Source of the DNA: Russula earlei | Lineage: Eukaryota > Basidiomycota > Agaricomycetes > Russulales > Russulaceae | DNA length: 24,661 nucleotides | Direction of reading: 5' to 3' | NCBI GenBank assembly: GCA_025769875.1 | Contig: JAGFNK010000709.1 | Span: 1 to 24,661 of the forward strand | In this document: one piece after another, positions 7,843-17,373 of the stretch | Position numbering within the stretch: the first letter of the stretch is position 1 | Layout: every line of letters begins with the position of its first letter | Translations under genes and position numbers: made by a program | The notes under the pieces: model-generated | Seen by the model: the letters and a program-made list of their open reading frames with translations, nothing else | What the model was told of the DNA's origin: nothing | Databases searched by the model: none

Positions 7843-9516
7843 CAACTTTCTGCCGCTTCTTAACTTCATACCACCATCATGCCCACCGGGCAAACGATCC
7901 CTCTCCCAGCCTTTCTCCCCTTCCCTGGGGAACAACTCTGAAACCTACTACCCCCCAACTATGACTCTTTGGCTAGTATACTTGGGCTTGCCCATGCCTA
8001 TCTAAAGCATCTGCATCCCTCTAAACCCGCCCAACTGGATGAGTCAATGAAGGCTTCTGCACACCTCCTGAAGCTCTTCCTGAATGATACTCTAGTCACT
8101 GCCCTCCCCTTAGGGCACCACCCACAATCCACTGCCCCTACCAGAGAACTTAACTCGCTCCAGAACCACCTCACCAGCCTGGAGACCACACTTATCAATC
8201 TCACTCAGGCTTCAGTTGACATGAGAAAGGAAATCAAAGCCCTACCCAAAAACACCACAACACCTGCCAAGGCCAAAGTCCCATCGACCCCAGCCTCCAA
8301 CACCACTCCCACATATGCAGCCAAGGCCTCCCTTCCCCCCCGCCCTAGTGTGGTCATGAAGACATCTGCTTACACCTGGCCGGCCTCCCTCTGCCCTAAC
8401 CCTGTGGACATATGCGCCACCATCAACTCTGCCTTATGTTCAACCAACAACAACCAAGTCCACATGTCTGCCACAAGGTGGACACAAAAGGGTAACTTAG
8501 TGATTTGGGGTGGTCCAAACACCACGGCACACAACCTTATGACCTGCCTCCCTGCAATCTCCAAGGCCCTGCAAGCCTCCCTCTCAGTCAACTCTATCTC
8601 TGCCCCCCAAGAACCCCCACCAGTACAACCAAATGTCAAATGGTCCAAACTTACAATAAACGCTGCCCCAACTGGCAAAACTAACATAAGAGAAGCATAC
8701 ACCCCACAGGAGTGCCACCAAGCACTTCTGGCTGAGAACCCCACTTACGCCACCCTTACCATCACCCAACCCCCATCATGGGTTAGGCCCCCATAGACTT
8801 ATGCCCCAGGTGTGCACTCCTCCCTCTTGGTCTCCTTTGAAGACCCAGATGGCACAAAGGCCCAGGCACTCCTATGCTTGCGCACCCTACACATGCTTGG
8901 GCATGTGGTAACCCTAAAGCACTGGAGAAGCAACCAACCAAAGAACACCAATAAGAAACACCCCACCCCGAAACGTCCAACCCTCAACCCAACTGGCGCC
9001 ACTCCCACCCCAAGCATTGCCAACCCCCTGCCCAACCCCACTCACCCTGCCCCACCACCCTTCACCGGACTGGCCTTTCCGCCTTTCAGCAGATTACCAC
9101 CTGCCCCCATGCTCTAGACACCGGCATCTGTGCTGGAGACACAGTCAAACCCTCCCACACAATGTGGGAGCAATGCTCCACCCCCCTAACTATACCAGAC
9201 AATAGGCTTTTTGATTGTGTGTTTTCGCTCGTGTTTTTGCCGCCCCCATGTACAACTCCAATCCCCTACCCCTTCAATCTGAGCTAGTTCCCCATGCTCT
9301 GGCCCCATTTCTTTGTCCCTTCTCACTTGAGTACAAAACTGGCTCCCCTATCACTATATACGCAGACACGGTAGACGTCATAGGTTACTTTTAGCATTTT
9401 GGGCTGGGCACAGTGCATGATAAGCCTGCTCTTAGGTACCCAGGGACCGCCCATGTACTCAGTTTATAAAGTGGTATACAAAAGTGAATTCAAAAAAAAT
9501 AAAAAAATAAAAAATA
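7843..9516 (+). mobile_element. LINE (non-LTR retrotransposon), internally deleted
   Basis: The insertion is bounded by a perfect 10-bp duplication, ATTCAATTCA, at 7833-7842 and 9517-9526. It ends in an A-rich tail from about 9490, as target-primed reverse transcription gives. It contains ORF1 (7879-9117) and about 400 bp of 3' sequence but no endonuclease or reverse transcriptase. ORF2 has therefore been lost, or the element is a deletion derivative mobilised in trans. A short frame at 9248-9394 (starts MYNSNPLPLQSELV, ends VDVIGYF) is positioned like the last codons of a deleted ORF2; I cannot name it. Confidence 0.85.
7879..9117 (+). pseudogene. LINE ORF1 (Gag-like nucleic-acid-binding protein), two stops
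   Basis: The ATG at 7879 starts MPTGQTIPLPAFLP. An in-frame TGA at 7939-7941 follows, in a codon where CGA (Arg) is likely. The frame then stays open through a helical segment (LNSLQNHLTSLETTLINLTQ, coiled-coil-like), a Pro/Ala/Thr-rich linker (PSTPASNTTPTYAAKASLPP) and a folded-looking block with TRWTQKGNLVIWGGPNTT. The latter is typical of ORF1 proteins of agaricomycete LINEs. A TAG at 8794-8796 interrupts it. The same frame continues through HSSLLVSFEDPDGTKAQALL to a Pro/Thr-rich tail ending at 9117. No CCHC knuckle is seen. The likely role is packaging of LINE RNA. Confidence 0.75.
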
Positions 9517-9526
9517 ATTCAATTCA

Positions 9527-9750
9527 GACACTCAGTGATCACATCAATGGGCATTGTCACAAGAAGGACCCAAACTTGGCTCAGCAGCTGCTTTCAAAGG
9601 AACAGGAGAGCACACTTGTTTCCTGGGTAGGCCACCAGGCCTTGATTGCCAAACCCATGGACCAGAACAATATCAAATCTCTTGGGTACAACATCTCTGG
9701 TGTCATTCCAGGCAAGAACTGGCACCACCATTTCTAGAAGTCACACCTGG
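9527..9750 (+). pseudogene. Split DDE transposase, segment 2: CENP-B-type DNA-binding domain
   Basis: The reading is TLSDHINGHCHKKDPNLAQQ, then LLSKEQESTLVSWVGHQAL, then a segment with ISGVIPGKNWHHHF. This matches the Tc5/CENP-B HTH pattern (leading LSxEQE..LV.W and closing PGKNW..RFL). A TAG follows HHHF. The last 5 bp, CCTGG at 9746-9750, are one copy of the duplication made by the solo LTR inserted at 9751. Confidence 0.75.
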
Positions 9751-10000
9751 TGTTGGAAGTGCAGCTGCTTTTAGTGCTGCACAAACAGACAATCTGGACT
9801 GTGTGTGTAAATAATTAGTTTTTAGTTATTGCATTCGGTTTCCTCAGTCTTTTACACACAAGACTGAGGTCAGTACTACACCTTCCTTTACATTCCTTTA
9901 TAGCTAATACTGTACATAGCCCTTATTCCATAGGTTAGCATACTAACCTGAATACAGTCTTTTACACACAAGACTGAGCCCTTATTCCATAGCTCCAACA
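9751..10000. mobile_element. Solo LTR, 250 bp (duplication CCTGG)
   Basis: It begins TGTTGGAA and ends CTCCAACA, with TGTTGGA/TCCAACA-type inverted termini. It is flanked by CCTGG at 9746-9750 and 10001-10005. Inside, CCTCAGTCTT and AAGACTGAGG (9842-9869) form a perfect 10-bp stem around TTACACAC. The same CAGTCTTTTACACACAAGAC block recurs at about 9955, and CCCTTATTCCATAG is also duplicated. Short size and TGTTGGA ends suggest a Copia-type element. It interrupts the DDE transposase between its HTH and DDE domains. Confidence 0.9.
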
Positions 10001-10005
10001 CCTGG

Positions 10006-10748
10006 AGCTTTAGTCATCAAAGCCAAGTAACCTGGATCCTAAGCATGCTCAGAACTTCAATGTCTCAAATGTCACTCAATATTTTAAGCCAGTCAAGCGG
10101 GTCTATGACAAGTACCCAAACCTCCCACCAGAGCACATCTGGAACATGGACAAGAAGGGTTTGCAACTTGGTGGAGGCCACAAATTGTACAAAAAATATT
10201 ATCACCTATGCACCCTCAAGAAAAGCAAATTTTATCACATGCATTCTGATTCCCTCAAACTTGTCACCATCATCAAATGTATTTCACCCTCTGGGTTGTC
10301 TGTTCCCCCAGTGTTTGTCCTTTCAAGTGGGCCTCTCCCAGTCCATCATAACTCTGATTTGGATGCCCCAATTGGGGGGATTGTCACATCCCCAAATGGG
10401 TGGACAGACAACAAAATTGGTTTGTCATGGTTCCACCACACCTTCATTACCTTCACTCTGGACCATAAGGTCACTGATGACCCTGTTGTCCTTTTTGTTG
10501 ATGGTCACAACTCTCACAAGACTGATGGATTCCAGGCACTTGCATACTAACCCAACACTGTTGTCATTGCCTTCCCCTCTAAGTGCACACACAAACTCCA
10601 ACTGCTCAATGTCAAAGTGTTTTACCACACACAGTGGAACTGGTCCATTCATTGTGACCACTGAATCTGTGAAAACATCCCCATCATGTGCTACAATGTC
10701 ATTGTCAAGTACATGAAGGTGTGCATTCAGACAATGACCCACAAGCTC
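10006..10748 (+). pseudogene. Split DDE transposase, segment 3: DDE catalytic core
   Basis: In one frame after an early TAG it reads SNLDPKHAQNFNVSNVTQYF, VYDKYPNLPPEHIWNMDKKG (first Asp), LCTLKKSKFY, ISPSGLSVPPVFVLSSGPLP, SPNGWTDNKIGLSWF, and PVVLFVDGHNSH (second Asp). After a TAA come VIAFPSKCTHKLQLLNVKVF, a TGA, and YNVIVKYMKV..MTHKL. This is the DDE_1 domain of CENP-B-like transposases. The third catalytic Asp, usually in QPLDV, is Asn here (LLNV). The segment stops at AAGCTC, where the next insertion begins at 10749. The protein resumes in the same frame at 12681. Confidence 0.85.
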
Positions 10749-11392
10749 TGTCATGAACCATTTCCCAGAGAGGGCCCTTGAAGGACCCTTCCTATGAGAG
10801 GGAACCTACACTACATGGTGCCACCCTGTTCACATGGCCAAAAGGGGTGAGTAGAGGTGTCCACAATATCACATGCACATTGTCGCGCAATTGATTCTAG
10901 GCACAATTGACCTACAACAAGCCCTACTTGGTGACAACCTATCTAATGGTAAAGGACAACATTAGAGGCCCTCTAAAGACCCTTTTAGGATGACCCTAAG
11001 GTCCTTATATTGGATGCTGATGAAGATACTATAGGCCCTAGAACATGTTATTAGACTAACTCTAATAATGTCATGAACCATTTCCCAGAGAGGGCCCTTG
11101 AAGGACCCTTCCCTATGAGAGGAAACCTAGGCTCTATGGTGCCACCCTGTTCACACAGCCAAAAGGGGTGACTAGAGGTGTCCACAATATCACACACACA
11201 TTGTGGTGCAATTGATTCTAGGTGCAATCAACATATGGCAAGCCCTACTTAGTGGCAACTGACCTGGCAGTAAAAGACAACACTAAGGACACTCTAAACA
11301 CCCTTTAAGACAACCCTAGAGTCCTTATACAGTATTGGACACTGATGAAGATACTATAGGCCTTAGAACATGTTATTAAGCTAACTCTAATA
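10749..11392 (+). repeat. Tandem direct duplication, about 320-bp units
   Basis: Unit 1 (10749-11068) and unit 2 (11069-11392) both start TGTCATGAACCATTTCCCAG and run through AGAGGTGTCCACAATATCAC to ATGTTATTA..CTAACTCTAA. Differences are mostly C/T and G/A transitions plus small indels; for example TTGTCGCGCAATTG in unit 1 reads TTGTGGTGCAATTG in unit 2. Following sequence to about 11490 repeats ACCCTAA/TAGGGTC-like words. No coding frame is conserved. Confidence 0.8.
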
Positions 11393-11494
11393 ACCTTAGA
11401 ACAAACTATAAGACAACACTAGGGACCCTAATACCAATACTAGGGTCAACTCTAAGGACCCTAATAGAACCTTATAAGGGGCCTTATGGCGGTT

Positions 11495-12115
11495 TTGGGC
11501 CACCAGGGGTGTGTGCAGAGGAGCACAAAAGTGCAACACAGCATGTCCCTGGGATCATTTTGATTCCCTAATTTTTTCCACTCCCCTCAGGGGAAAATAC
11601 ATTTTCTTTTGCTCCTTTCCAGTCTTGTTCAATCCAGATCAAAATCAAAAATGTCTGAAAAGCAAGAACATTCTCTCAATCCCATACTGGCTCCATGACT
11701 CCCATATCCAAGAAAAACACAAATGTGTGACTCAATTGCATGCATGCACCGAAACTGGAACAAGCGCATCAGCCACACAGACAGGCAATGCATTATTTCT
11801 GTCGAAGTCCAAAGTTCCTTCACTATATGTTTTCATTTCTATCTTACTTCCATTCCTGACTCCAAAAAGCTCTTAAAAACCATATACTCCTATTCTATTT
11901 CTTAAGTAACATACTTGTAAAACCTATAAAATATTATTATCATGTTCTCTGTTCTTGAAAACACTCCTGCATGCACTCAAATCTTTCCCTTCTCATGCTC
12001 TACCACTGCTCTGCATTGTCGGCATGCATCCCTGACCCCTATGCCATGTCATCAGCTCACTGGCCCATCTTGCCCACACACACATTACCATTGCCTGGGT
12101 ATCTTTTCTTTGCCA
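11495..12115 (-). repeat. Old inverted copy of the pogo-element leader
   Basis: Read on the minus strand it follows the pogo 5' region from about 13921 to 14480. Shared landmarks include CCATTGCCTGGGT (seen on this strand), ACTTGTAAA, GTTCTCTGTTCT, the block around TGTCTGTCTGGCTGATGCGC in pogo (decayed here), and GATTTTGATCTG. Pogo CpGs such as those in GGCCCGCC and ATGCGCGCATT are CpA/TpG here. It is therefore much older than the pogo copy at 13754. No transposase is attached. Confidence 0.6.
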
Positions 12116-12360
12116 CCTTATAAGAAACACCTCCTCACCATCAAATACTCCAAGTCTCCAAAATACTGGCACTAAACTATCTAACAGCAAATGAATCAGG
12201 TGCTTTGCACATGCACTATGCAGTGAACACATGGACACTAGAGGCCCTTACTCATTGTCTAGGTCCTCCTTACTCAGCAGCTTACTGAGCATGACTGAGC
12301 ATGCTCACTGAGTGTCCCCCAATGTCTTACTCATCTCTCATTGTGCTTGATAACAAGGTT

Positions 12361-12675
12361 ATGACTTGTTCTCTATTTAGCAGTTCCCTTGTACTGTAGT
12401 ATATAAGTGCTCAATAAAGTAGCAGCCAGTCTTCAGACTGTCCATTTGATTTGTGGCACTCTATTACTGAGGGTACTCCTTTAGGACCACCCTATCTAGT
12501 ACATCCTGGCCCTCTCCTTCCACAATCACCTCTTGCAACCAGTACCAGTCTCCCTTTGGTACTTGGTACTTGTTTGGACCGTGCTCTTTGCCAACTTCAT
12601 TCTTGAACTCAGTCAACTTGTCTCCAAGCTCCTCTCTCACTCTAGAACTGGATTGTTCAACAGTGAGTTCTGACA
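12361..12675 (+). promoter_or_regulatory. LTR-A-like promoter end
   Basis: AGTATATAAGTGCTCAATAAAG followed by CAGACTGTCCATTTG repeats the promoter arrangement of repeat A at 4.9 and 18.7 kb. Further downstream CAGTCTCCCTTTGGTACTTG corresponds to their CAGT(C/T)CCCATCTGGTACCTT. The block ends TCTGACA, comparable with CTTGACA in the other copies. It would act as an RNA polymerase II promoter for the retroelement; activity today is unlikely given the decay. Confidence 0.5.
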
Positions 12676-12680
12676 AGCTC

Positions 12681-12740
12681 CTCATGTCTGTGTTCTCCTC
12701 CACTGGCATCCACCCCTTCAAGCCCTCCATCTTCACTGAG
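12681..12740 (+). pseudogene. Split DDE transposase, segment 4 (20 codons)
   Basis: Only LMSVFSSTGIHPFKPSIFTE is left between two insertions. The GIHPF.P..FT pattern is the conserved post-DDE motif of CENP-B-like basidiomycete transposases. It is in the same frame as MTHKL ending at 10748 and as ANFAPSNSYSTTQHV beginning at 18044. The last 5 bp, CTGAG (12736-12740), are one copy of the duplication created by the LTR at 12741. Confidence 0.65.
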
Positions 12741-13753
12741 TGTTATGATTTACCCTCCTTTTGGTTCGTTCCCAATTCCCTTGTTTTTCCTATTGTTCTC
12801 TACTGTCACCCTTGTTTCCCTGGGTTACCGTTTCATCCCTGGATGTTGATCGTCCCTTATTGTTTCACCTGTTGTGTTTCACCTATTGTCCAAGTCTTCT
12901 TTGCTATTGGTTCATTGATATGTATTGTTCTGCATATGGTACTGTACAGCCTCACTAGATACAGTATTTAAGCACCTGGAAAAAGCTAGGGAATGTCCCA
13001 AGCTTAGCTTTGTCCCATTCCCTGTTGCATCCCTTGCCCTGTATTCTCTCAAATCACAATCTTGCTTGTGCTGGCTTACACTCTGCTTGACTTGAGCTCA
13101 TCACAAGGAACCTTTGTGTTCCTCTTCCTCCTCTGCTTCTCTCTCATCATCCTCCTCTTCTGTGAAACCAGAAGATTGACTCTGTCTATGGGCTGAGTCA
13201 TTGTCTGACTTAGTCTTGAGATGCTAGACCTTTGATCCAGTCTCTTTGAGCTGGCCCCATTGAACCCTTGAACCAAGTCACAGGGACTTGGCCCCACTGA
13301 ACCCTGAGGTAACACTCTAATGGCCATGATGCTGTCACTGGTTGGGAAATCAACTTATGTGAATGACAAAAGTGTAACATTTTGAATAACAAAATTTATT
13401 GTTTTGATACAAATTTGTAGCAAACAATTTGTGAAATTTATTTTAGATTTTGTTACAACAGATTCCTGTTACAAAATGATGAAACAAGTAAATAGTATTG
13501 ACAAGATTTTGGAACATACATTATAATACAAAAATTGTGAGTTATTTTGTGTGAAACAAAATTGTGAAATTTTTGAAATTGCAAAATTTGTGTTTATGCA
13601 CTATGTGGAAAACCTTTTGTGACTGACAAAAGTGTAACATTTTGAATAACAAAAGTCAATATCATGTTACACTTTTTCTGGGGAAAAAATCTTAAAATTT
13701 AGTTTATATTTTTCTATATAAAATTTCTATCATGAAATGATGGAATAATGGTA

Positions 13754-14794
13754 CAGTCAACTCTCTCATAACCCATGCTGTGATAACCCATAATCTGTAA
13801 TAACCCATAGAATTTCGTGTCCACCGATTGTGTTCCTAATTAAAACCCATAAACCTTCAATACTCAATAACCCATAGCTCAAATTTGGTGACCTCCGTGG
13901 TGAAAATTTAGGACCCAGGCAATGGAATGCGCGCATTGGGAAGGCGGGCCGGCAGACGTTGACGAAATGAACGAAGTCGAGCAAAGGGAGAGAGAGCAAG
14001 AGGGAGCTTTGGGTTGCATGCGAGAAGTTTTTGAGAACAGAGACACAACAATGATACATTTGCAGCTAATAGTAGGCCTTTTTATACATTTACAAGTACA
14101 CTATTTAGGAGAGAAAATAAGTGTACAGTAGATGTTTTTTAGGAGGTTTTTGAGTCTGAAACGGAAGGGAAATAAAAACGAAATCATATAGTAAGAAAAC
14201 ATTGGACTTCGACGGAAATGGTGCATTACCTGTCTGTCTGGCTGATGCGCTTGGTCCGGTTTTGGTGCGTGTGTCCGATGGAGTCGTGCGTGTGCATTCT
14301 TTTCGAGGATGGGAGAGTCGAATTATTGTGGAATGAAACTGGTTTTCTTGGTTTTTGGAACTTTCAATTTCAATCTGAATCAAACAAAGCAGAAAAGGAG
14401 TAAAAAGAGTGAAAGGGAATGCCAGAACTTGGGGACGTACCGTGTTGTGCTGTCGCGCTCCTAGGAAGAGGGGAATGAGAGTGAGAGGGAACGCACAAAA
14501 ATGAAAATGAAAACGCACGTCGGTAGCCGCATCTGGTGCCATGCTCTCCGCGCCCCCTTCTCCTTGAACCCGGCATGTTTTGCCGTGTGGTCGCGGCCGT
14601 AGTCATGGCCATCGCGGTGATGACTATGATGTCACTGTAACTTAGGGAAGGAAGAGGGAAGAAAAGAGAAGGGGTAAGAACTTGTGAAAATGAAAACGAA
14701 AATGCACGCCAGTCAAGTGCAAAAATCCCTGATTGCGGGAACATTCGAGTGACTTGTCACTCAAGGCCGGGCTTGATGGCGGTGATGGCCGCTC
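13754..14794 (+). other. Long 5' leader of the pogo element
   Basis: No protein is recognised. It holds the terminal ATAACCCATA repeats and a region related to 617-837 and 11495-12115. It also has a direct duplication of a purine-rich block (about 14480-14520 and 14670-14715, both with AAAATGAAAA and ACGCACGTC/ATGCACGCC-like words). GAGTGAC..GTCACTC at 14746-14761 forms a palindrome just before the PurL fragment. The open frames on both strands look incidental. Confidence 0.45.
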
Positions 14795-14986
14795 TTCAAG
14801 GAGAACGACAGTGGGCGATTCGAGGCACGTGCTGTGCTTGTCGAGGTTGTGGACAACTTGGTGACGCAGGACTCGGTGTTCCTTCGTGGCGTGGCTGGCT
14901 CATGGCTGCCATTGGCAGTGGCCCATGGTGAGGGACGCGCGCAATTTGTTCCAGGCACGCTGGAGGCCTTCAATACTCAGGGCCTT
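14795..14986 (+). pseudogene. Captured fragment of phosphoribosylformylglycinamidine synthase (PurL/ADE6 type), glutaminase domain
   Basis: The frame reads FKENDSGRFEARAVLVEVVD, then VTQDSVFLRGVAGSWLPLAV, then AHGEGRAQF, and ends near FNTQGL. Order and spacing match the C-terminal class I glutamine amidotransferase domain of PurL. In that family ERFEAR is followed by a hydrophobic strand, then GM.GS.LP.AV.HGEGR, then GL. The His and Glu of the Cys-His-Glu triad lie in this HGE (14924-14932). The catalytic Cys region and the downstream RYVDN region are absent, so no working enzyme can result. The normal protein acts in step 4 of purine synthesis, converting FGAR to FGAM with glutamine. It lies inside the pogo element on the same strand as the transposase, which points to gene capture. 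The frame is undamaged across about 64 codons. Confidence 0.75.
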
Positions 14987-15084
14987 GGAAGTATGAAAGG
15001 AAAACACGCATCTACACGCGCCCCTGGCAGCCACTCCGAGCCGTAGTTTGGATTCTCAGAGCACAACCTGGCAGCCCTTTTCTG

Positions 15085-17373
15085 ATGTTTGCAGCAGGAG
15101 GGGCAAAACGCTTGAGATTCAAGAGTGCAGCCAAAGAGCAGCTGAAAGGTACAAGGGGCGGCATGGGCGGCATGCATGATTCCAAAGCCAGCAGGCAGCG
15201 GGATTCCACAGTGCCACCCGGAAGCCAATCCTCCATGCCCGAAAATCCTCTTGACGTCTTAAAATCTGGCCTTTCTGAGCTCAAAAAAGGTGTTGAAAGG
15301 CGCAGAACACACCTTCTAGGATGCCTGCAGCGAAAGGAGCAGATTTCCGAGGAGGAGGAAGCTTGGTTGGACAATGATGCAAATTATGTTGACGAAGAGG
15401 CCATCATTGCAATTCTTGAAGGATCCCTGGACTTTGAACTGGGATTGGCACAGCTTACTTCAGAACAGAAGAGGATGGTGGAGAAACTGAGAGGGTGTGG
15501 TAGCGGCAGTGGCAAAAGTCAGCAAGGGACCAAAATCGGGAACAAAAGGAAACGTGAGCGTACCATCCGGAGGCCACACACCTCTGAGAACTGACTCCGG
15601 GAATAGGGAACGACAGAGCAGTAAAGGGTGGAGGCAATGCAAAGAAGTCCAAAGTGGACAATAATCCGATATTCACAAAGAAAGAGAATGCCACATTGGC
15701 ACAACGCATCGAAATTTTGGACTGGCACCACAAAAGCAATGAGAAAAATCAGTCGAAAACAGCACAACATTGGGATAAAATATATCCAAACTTACAATTG
15801 AAGCAGCCAACAATCTCAGCTTGGCTGAAAGATGAATCCAAATGGCGAGGACAGTGGGCCGATGTGGAATCTGGTGGACTTGGAACTGCTCTACAAGCAA
15901 AACGGGTCAAGCAAACAGAGCATCCACAGGTCACTGCAATGCTCGAACTCTGGGTGGCTGGGGCAAAATCGAATGGAGTAATCTTGACCGGAGACATCTT
16001 GCGCGAGAAATGGCGACGATTTGCAGACCTGGCCAAGATCCCTGAAGATCAAAGGCTTACACTCAGTGATGGGTGGCTTACTACCTTCAAAAAACGATGT
16101 GGATTAAAAGCATTTAAATGCCATGGAGAAGCAGGGTCAGCAAAGCAAGATGATGTCGAACGTGAGCACAAGCGTCTTCAAGTTCTCATCGAAAATTCCG
16201 GATATAAGTTATCAGATATCTTCAATATGGATGAGACCGGGTTATTTTATGCGTGCAGTTTCGAAAATCTGATCCATCAAACCAATTCTTACTTTGGTCC
16301 TGTGGTTAGAATGCCACCAGATCGTGGGCTCATGGAAACAGCTGCACCTGGTGTCAAAGGGAACAAGAAAAGATTAACATATGTGATTGCAGTCAATGCC
16401 AGTGGCAGCGAGAAGCTCCCACTCCTTATCATCAGAAAAGCAGCTAAACCACGTGCATTCCAAAAGAAGTCAGGTTCCGAGCTTGGCTTTTATTATCGCA
16501 GCAATACGAATGCATGGATGACAACAAAAATATATCAAGAATGGATCACAGAATGGGATCACAAACTAATGAGACAGAATCGGCACATTCTGTTACTTCA
16601 AGACAACTTTAGTGGCCATGTCCCACCAAATGGCCTCAAAAACATTTGTGTCAAGAACTTTTCACCAAATCTCACTGCCCATGTTCAGCCTGCAGATGCT
16701 GGGATTATCCTAATGCTTCAAGGCTCATTATCGCAGCAAATTTATCAACCGGGCTATCAATCGTTATGATGGCAATATCACCCCATCACTAATTTATGAA
16801 ATTGATCAACTTGAAGCAATGCGTCTCACGGAAATTGCCTGGAGTGAAGTCTCTGCTGAGACAATCCGAAATTGTTGGCACAAAGTTGGAATTCTTCCAA
16901 CTTCACTCCTGCATCCTGCAGACATTCCAACACCCTCAGTTCCTATCTTCACACTTCTCAACAGTTACCAGCCAGCTGAAATCAACCATATGGCTCATGC
17001 TGAACAGGATCTTGTTGACTTGTTGGCCCAATTGGAGAGTAGGGGTATCCTGCAGCCAAGGAACATGATGGATCTTGGAGAGCTATTGAATCCCAAGGGG
17101 GAGCAGGATCTTATTGAGGAAGTATCAGATATTGATATCTTTGAGGCAGTCATGCAGGGTCACGAGCAAGAAAACTTTGATTATGAAGATGATGGCAGCA
17201 TGGACAAGAGGCCAACTCGAGAGGAGGCCATCACTGCGTCACTTGCCTTACAAAAATATCTTATCGATATTAATAAGCCATTTGCCCGACAGCTGGAAGC
17301 AGCTCTGGCAAGCTTTGGTCGCCAGATCCGCCTTGATCAGGCCCAAATGATGCTGAGATACAGCAATAACTGA
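15085..17373 (+). pseudogene. pogo-type DDE transposase, three exons, one frameshift
   Basis: Exon 1 is 15085-15553, the first intron is 15554-15606 (53 nt, GTGAGC..TAG, CTGAC branch motif), exon 2 is 15607-16252, the second intron is 16253-16309 (57 nt, GTGCAG..TAG, CTGAT) and exon 3 is 16310-17373. The second intron is a multiple of three without stops; only splicing restores the family motif NMDETGLFYAMPPDRG. Exon 1 gives an acidic leader (QISEEEEAWLDNDANYVDEE) and a basic KRKRNDR stretch at the first splice. The HTH follows (FTKKENATLAQRIEILDWHH, LKQPTISAWL), then a CENP-B DNA-binding domain. The DDE core has MDETG, LLLQDNFSGH and HVQPADAGI, so all three acidic residues are present. One extra base near 16711-16715 shifts the frame; CFKAHYRSKFINRAI resumes two frames on and continues to the stop at 17371. 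Total coding length minus one base equals 726 codons. The GTG at 15654 is not the start. Confidence 0.88.

Larger units (their letters stand above)
10749..12675. mobile_element. LTR-type insertion, 1.9 kb (duplication AGCTC), composite
   Basis: It starts TGTCATGAACC and ends GTTCTGACA, giving TGTCA/TGACA termini. AGCTC is duplicated at 10744-10748 and 12676-12680; the identity in fact extends to ACAAGCTC. Removing it rejoins the transposase in frame (MTHKL, then LMSVFSSTGIHPF), which is strong independent support for the boundaries. Inside are a tandem 320-bp duplication (10749-11392), a decayed inverted pogo-leader fragment (11495-12115) and an LTR-A-like promoter end (12361-12675). No retrotransposon protein is left, so it is a non-autonomous or eroded element. 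Confidence 0.65.

Noticed and set aside
5641..10748. Reassigned TGA codon (TGA read as Arg)
   Set aside because: TAA and TAG stops and frameshifts occur as well, TGG and CAA replace Arg codons in the same way, and the pogo transposase uses normal codons. CpG decay explains the pattern.
10980..11480. Interstitial telomere repeat (CCCTAA/TTAGGG words)
   Set aside because: The words are scattered, not tandem, and part of the duplicated 320-bp unit and its continuation.
15455..16036. Minus-strand open frames opposite the pogo transposase
   Set aside because: Shadows of the plus-strand exons.
15654..16769. A 371-codon transposase as a stand-alone gene starting at 15654
   Set aside because: The first codon is GTG inside a longer open stretch. 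A 53-nt intron joins it to exon 1 at 15085-15553, its end is caused by a frameshift, and it includes an unspliced 57-nt intron.
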